27,060 nucleotides of DNA from JAKFXL01 sp947085765 (lineage in GTDB: Bacteria > Pseudomonadota > Gammaproteobacteria > Tenderiales > Tenderiaceae): NCBI GenBank assembly GCA_947085765.1, contig CAMTXZ010000248.1, forward strand, positions 1-27,060, written 5' to 3'. The notes beneath the pieces are model-generated. The model was not told where the DNA came from. It was given only the letters and a program-made list of their open reading frames with translations, and did no database searches. Each line of letters begins with the position of its first letter. Positions within the stretch are counted from its first letter, which is position 1. Shown here piece by piece: positions 24,501 through 27,060 of this stretch. Position numbers and translations under genes: made by a program.

Positions 24501-24571
24501 GTCGCCCGGCAAGTGCTGCCCATTTTGAGGCGTGGTACCAGCGCAACGGTGCCCGCTTTATACCAGGCTAA
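21518..24571 (+). CDS. Membrane c-di-GMP phosphodiesterase (Cache-PAS-PAS-degenerate GGDEF-EAL)
   Basis: About 1017 aa. A helix at 9-28, a periplasmic Cache-type sensor (L-Y-F-H-A-L-D-G-T-N-L-L-R-V near residue 108), and a second helix near 297-317. Two PAS domains follow (about 345-460 and 470-585), then GGDEF (about 587-750) and EAL (about 760-1010). The GGDEF signature is L-G-V-G-V-F, so cyclase activity should be lost. The EAL domain is complete: E-A-L at 792-794, L-E-V-T-E-S, D913-D914-Y-G-T-G, L-K-I-D and V-A-E-G-V-E-D, Q990-G-Y. It should degrade c-di-GMP in response to an external ligand. The start is uncertain: the ATG at 21518 fits a short cytoplasmic head, and an in-frame TTG at 21464 adds 18 residues. 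Confidence 0.9.
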   Translation: MSFNLRKKILVPLILVFLGLALAFIAVYQHEQQHKLNALKQLTLASVDAYYHSSISARTQKLEVLADEMVSDPVIVRELKAQNRTDLLAVTQTRYKIYNTVGDVTHLYFHALDGTNLLRVHQPEKYGDLIDRFTLKQAMKEGKSSAGVELGVLGTLTLRVVTPVFQAGVLVGYIELGEEIGDIYQNIISALGIDLYLFIDESLLSSGELPSFIDSRVIRGVVPEQVLYQFNHEELPAYLSKALATDLDAPETLIKFTSQAAHLLGELPLVDASGRTIGRVVIDKDVTELVATSQRSVAWLSVALLLLWGVGCVVLYRVLGRFERRLNGSIEALQEKETSLDNVQHIARLSGWELNLTTQMFSCSAGFCELLAITAEQAPTTLDELTVYVHPGERQLFRDYVDAVVAQQVCDDLLHRFITAEGAEVWVNLVAARICTVAHRYETIQAVVQDVTETHNANMQATKLGSLLKYSWNEIYLFHDETLTFVEVSEGALRNLGYSLAEMQGMTADAIKPEIDHNTFAEMIQHLRRGLVEQEVFETVHQRKDGSRYPVEVRLQYCRDVTPPLFMAVIQDISERQRYIAELEKKALYDELTGLPNRALLSDRLGEWVKQAKRNHTVFAVLVLEISLIKEIDDVLGYETGDELIKQVATRMVDNLRQSDVVGHLGVGVFALLLSLDEAEKIRLLIAKLIRLVQIPVVIGDIAVDIDVSIGATLHPNHGDEPNVLLRHADMALQHAKAELLSHMIYEDGSHPFSLRRLQLIAELRQAIMNDQLVLHYQPKVNVATGMVESVEALVRWPLGQESQWVGPAEFIPLAEQTGLIYPLTALVLRQAVNQCRLWLAMGINIKVAVNLSARNLLDPTLTEVINVILADNGVPASNITLEVTESMMMRQPERALEVLNQLHGRGMGVSIDDYGTGYSSLAYLKQLPVHELKIDQSFIRNMLINKDDAIIVRSTIELAHNLGLRVVAEGVEDYETWTMLDSLGCDLIQGYFASRPASAAHFEAWYQRNGARFIPG

Positions 24572-24599
24572 CGCCACTCCGGCGTGCCGCCAGCGGCGG
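24571..24599. terminator. Two short GC-rich hairpins after the phosphodiesterase gene
   Basis: ACGCC-ACTCC-GGCGT (24571-24585) and CCGCC-AGC-GGCGG (24587-24599) lie directly at the stop codon. There is no T-run, so they may only stabilise or weakly end the transcript. Confidence 0.35.
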
Positions 24600-24667
24600 T
24601 TATGGGCTACAATTCCCGCCCATACTTTCGAGTTTGCTATGCCCGTCGTTAGAGGTACCCCTTTCCC

Positions 24668-26701
24668 ATGTCGCAGATGAATCCCCGCCAACAGCAAGCG
24701 GTGCGGCACCTTGATGGCCCCTGTCTGGTACTGGCCGGTGCCGGCAGCGGCAAGACCCGTGTCATCACCCGCAAGATCGCCTACCTGATCCAGGAGTGTG
24801 GCATGTCGCCACGCAATATCGCCGCCGTCACCTTTACCAATAAGGCGGCGCGCGAGATGAAACACCGGGTTGGCGAACTGCTCAAGGGCAAGGAGGCGCA
24901 CGGCCTGCAGGTCTCTACCTTTCATACACTGGGTCTCAACATTATCCGCCGTGAACTGAAGGTGCTCGGTTATAAACCCAACTTCTCCATCTTTGATTCG
25001 CAGGACACCATCTCGCTGATCAAGGAGCTGCTGCGGCGCGACTTTGGTGATGATGGCGGCCTGGTTGAACAGATGCAGCGCCAGATCTCACGCTGGAAGA
25101 GCGCCCTGATCACGCCGGATGAGTCGCTGCTGGAGGCCGGTGATGACGCCGCCCTCAACGCCACCGCCCAGCTCTATGTCCGCTATCAGCAGGCGCTCAA
25201 GGCCTACAACGCGGTTGATTTTGATGATCTGATTCTGCTGCCGGCGCGGCTCTTTCAGGATGACCGCGAGGTGCTGGAGCGCTGGCAGAACCAGATCCGC
25301 TACCTGCTGGTGGATGAGTATCAGGATACCAACTCGAGCCAGTACCAGCTCTTCAAAAATCTTGCCGGTGTGCGTGCCGCCTTCACAGTGGTGGGTGATG
25401 ATGACCAATCGATCTACGCCTGGCGCGGCGCCCAACCGGAAAACATGCTGCTGTTGCAGCAGGATTTTCCCAACCTGGCGGTTATCAAACTGGAGCAGAA
25501 CTACCGCTCTACTGGTTGCATTCTCAAGGCGGCCAACGCCTTGATCGGCAACAACCCGCATGTCTTTGATGACAAAAAGCTCTGGAGTGAGCTGGGCTAT
25601 GGCGATCCCATCAAGGTGATCACGGTGCAGCGTGAGGAGGGTGAGGCGGAACAGGTGATCTCAGAGCTGATCTCGCACAAGTTTCAGCACCGCACCGAGT
25701 TCCGTGATTACGCCATCCTCTATCGCGGTAACCATCAATCACGGTTGTTTGAAAAGACCCTGCGCGAGCAGCGTGTGCCTTACCATCTGAGTGGCGGCAC
25801 CTCTTTTTTCAGCCACCCCGAGGTGAAGGATCTGATGGCCTATCTGCGGCTGCTGGTCAATCCGGATGATGATGCCGCTTTTTTGCGGATTGTGAATACA
25901 CCACGGCGTGAGATTGGTCCAACTACTTTGGAAAAGCTCGGCAACTACGCCAGCCAGCGCGGCCACAGTCTGTTTGCCGCCAGTTTTGAGATCGGGCTGG
26001 AGCAGCATCTCAATGAAAAGGGGGTGCAGCGGATTCGTCACTTCACCAACTGGCTGGTCGACATCGCTGATCGTGCCCAGCGCGGTGATCCCATCGCCGT
26101 CGCCAAAGATATCATCAACGAGACGCACTACGAGGCGTGGCTCAACGACAGCAGCAAGGATAGCAAGCAGGCTGAAAAGCGCATGGCCAATGTCTGGGAG
26201 TTGATCACCTGGATGCAGCGCATGCATGAGAACAGCCAGAAGGAAAACCAGGAAAAGACACTGGGCGAGCTGGTCAACCATATGAGTCTGATGGACATGC
26301 TGGATCGCAACGACAACGGCGAAGTGGGCGACTGTGTCTCACTCATGACCTTGCATGCCGCCAAGGGGTTGGAGTTTCCCCATGTCTTTCTGGTGGGCAT
26401 GGAGGAGGAGATCCTGCCGCATCGCGCCAGCATTGAAACCGGCAACATCGAAGAGGAGCGACGTCTCGCCTATGTGGGCATCACCCGCGCCCAGCGCACG
26501 CTCACCTTTACCCTGTGTGCGCGGCGTAAGCGGGCCGGTGAGTTGCTGGCAACTGAGCCATCACGTTTTCTCAGTGAGCTGCCGCAAGAGGATCTTGAGT
26601 GGCGCGGTATTGGTCACAAGGTGAATGCGGAAGAGAGCAAACAGCGTGGCAATGCCCATCTGGCCAATCTGCGTGGCATGTTGAGTGGCAACAAAGAGTG
26701 A
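24668..26701 (+). CDS. rep: ATP-dependent DNA helicase Rep
   Basis: A 677-aa superfamily 1A helicase. Walker A is L-A-G-A-G-S-G-K-T-R near residues 22-31, Walker B is L-L-V-D-E-Y-Q-D-T near 214, motif III is G-D-D-D-Q-S-I-Y-A-W-R-G near 243, motif V is T-L-H-A-A-K-G-L-E-F-P and motif VI is R-R-L-A-Y-V-G-I-T-R-A. It matches E. coli Rep (673 aa) over its length, including the N-P-x-Q-Q-Q-A-V opening and the H-L-A-N-L end. That fits Rep better than UvrD or PcrA, which have longer tails. Rep moves 3' to 5', clears protein blocks and helps restart forks. The ATG at 24668 has AGAGGT 12 bases upstream; the ATG at 24677 is an alternative. Confidence 0.93.
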   Translation: MSQMNPRQQQAVRHLDGPCLVLAGAGSGKTRVITRKIAYLIQECGMSPRNIAAVTFTNKAAREMKHRVGELLKGKEAHGLQVSTFHTLGLNIIRRELKVLGYKPNFSIFDSQDTISLIKELLRRDFGDDGGLVEQMQRQISRWKSALITPDESLLEAGDDAALNATAQLYVRYQQALKAYNAVDFDDLILLPARLFQDDREVLERWQNQIRYLLVDEYQDTNSSQYQLFKNLAGVRAAFTVVGDDDQSIYAWRGAQPENMLLLQQDFPNLAVIKLEQNYRSTGCILKAANALIGNNPHVFDDKKLWSELGYGDPIKVITVQREEGEAEQVISELISHKFQHRTEFRDYAILYRGNHQSRLFEKTLREQRVPYHLSGGTSFFSHPEVKDLMAYLRLLVNPDDDAAFLRIVNTPRREIGPTTLEKLGNYASQRGHSLFAASFEIGLEQHLNEKGVQRIRHFTNWLVDIADRAQRGDPIAVAKDIINETHYEAWLNDSSKDSKQAEKRMANVWELITWMQRMHENSQKENQEKTLGELVNHMSLMDMLDRNDNGEVGDCVSLMTLHAAKGLEFPHVFLVGMEEEILPHRASIETGNIEEERRLAYVGITRAQRTLTFTLCARRKRAGELLATEPSRFLSELPQEDLEWRGIGHKVNAEESKQRGNAHLANLRGMLSGNKE

Positions 26702-26740
26702 CTGTGGGCGATCACCCGTTGTGAAAGATGGCGTTTATCT

Positions 26741-27060
26741 TTAAGTTTTTTTAGGCAGCCAGCGTTCCAGAATCGACACCAGCTGCTCTAGCTGGAACGG
26801 CTTGCTAAGGTGATCATCCATGCCCGCGTGTTGGGCATCAAGCGTCTCCTGTTCTGTGGCGTTGGCCGTCAGCGCGATAATCGCAATGTGGTTGTGCTGC
26901 TCATGTTGGCGGATCAGTTGTGTCGCCTGCAGACCATTCATGCCCGGCATCTGGCAATTCATCAGGATCAGATCAAACTTACCGCTCTGCCATGCCTGGA
27001 TGGCAGCGCTGCCATCATCAACCGCCTCATGACGCAGGCCCAGTTTTTTTAACATCGAGA
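26741..27060 (-). CDS. Receiver domain at the C-terminus of a signalling protein (runs off the right edge)
   Basis: The last 106 or so codons of a leftward gene. It is a receiver domain missing its first strand, which lies beyond the window. The ATG at 27055 is internal, since the reading frame continues to the edge and the family begins about 20 residues earlier. The phosphoacceptor position reads L-I-L-M-N-C-Q-M-P-G-M-N-G, with Asn in place of the usual Asp (codon AAT). The switch Thr in A-L-T-A-N-A and the Lys in L-S-K-P-F remain. The C-terminal position and M-x-x-x-L-G style are typical of hybrid histidine kinases, but the rest cannot be seen. Confidence 0.85.
   Translation of the reverse strand, partial: SMLKKLGLRHEAVDDGSAAIQAWQSGKFDLILMNCQMPGMNGLQATQLIRQHEQHNHIAIIALTANATEQETLDAQHAGMDDHLSKPFQLEQLVSILERWLPKKT

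Overview
The window reads as a chromosomal stretch of a GC-rich gammaproteobacterium. Several families here are mainly or typically gammaproteobacterial: YecA/UPF0149 proteins, DUF3820, DUF938, VF530, DUF3025, DUF3465, a Rep-type helicase, zinc-finger thioredoxin 2 and B12-dependent MetH. I cannot name the genus. No rRNA, tRNA, CRISPR array, prophage or complete insertion sequence is visible.

Layout. 1-68 is the signal-peptide end of a leftward secreted protein. 333-5405 holds a leftward UPF0149 protein divergent from glycogen phosphorylase (glgP), a DUF938 methyltransferase, a DUF3820 protein, a CheY-like receiver and a one-domain DUF1456 protein. 5409-7570 has two leftward pairs: a SEC-C-tailed YecA protein followed by DUF3025, and an RRM protein whose stop overlaps the GTG start of a VF530 protein. 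7692-9255 runs rightward: a hemolysin III-type membrane protein, then a cluster of three small stress/envelope-type proteins, one of only 48 aa, closed by a strong hairpin shared with the convergent trxC. 9924-12407 holds a HEAT-like/YecA/SEC-C fusion, a DUF3465 protein and a fourth UPF0149 protein. A lipoprotein with a lysozyme-like fold follows.

13191-14189 is the clearest foreign insert. It is a visibly AT-rich gene bracketed by two palindromic intergenic repeats, encoding a Doc/Fic-type toxin with a long C-terminal extension that looks HicA-like. No clear antitoxin gene sits beside it. After it come a SemiSWEET transporter, a TauE/SafE permease, a secreted four-cysteine protein, a MarC-family membrane protein and metH. 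The last part holds a small two-helix membrane protein, a leader region with a good promoter and a possible 49-codon ORF ahead of a 76-aa four-cysteine protein, a large membrane c-di-GMP phosphodiesterase with a ruined GGDEF motif, the Rep helicase, and the C-terminal receiver of a signalling protein whose phosphoacceptor Asp is Asn.

Most of the window is housekeeping: glycogen breakdown, methionine synthesis, replication-fork helicase and redox. The items most worth attention are the Doc-HicA-like fusion, the four UPF0149 paralogues in four architectures within about 12 kb, the leader/Cys4 locus, and the two signalling proteins with degenerate active sites.
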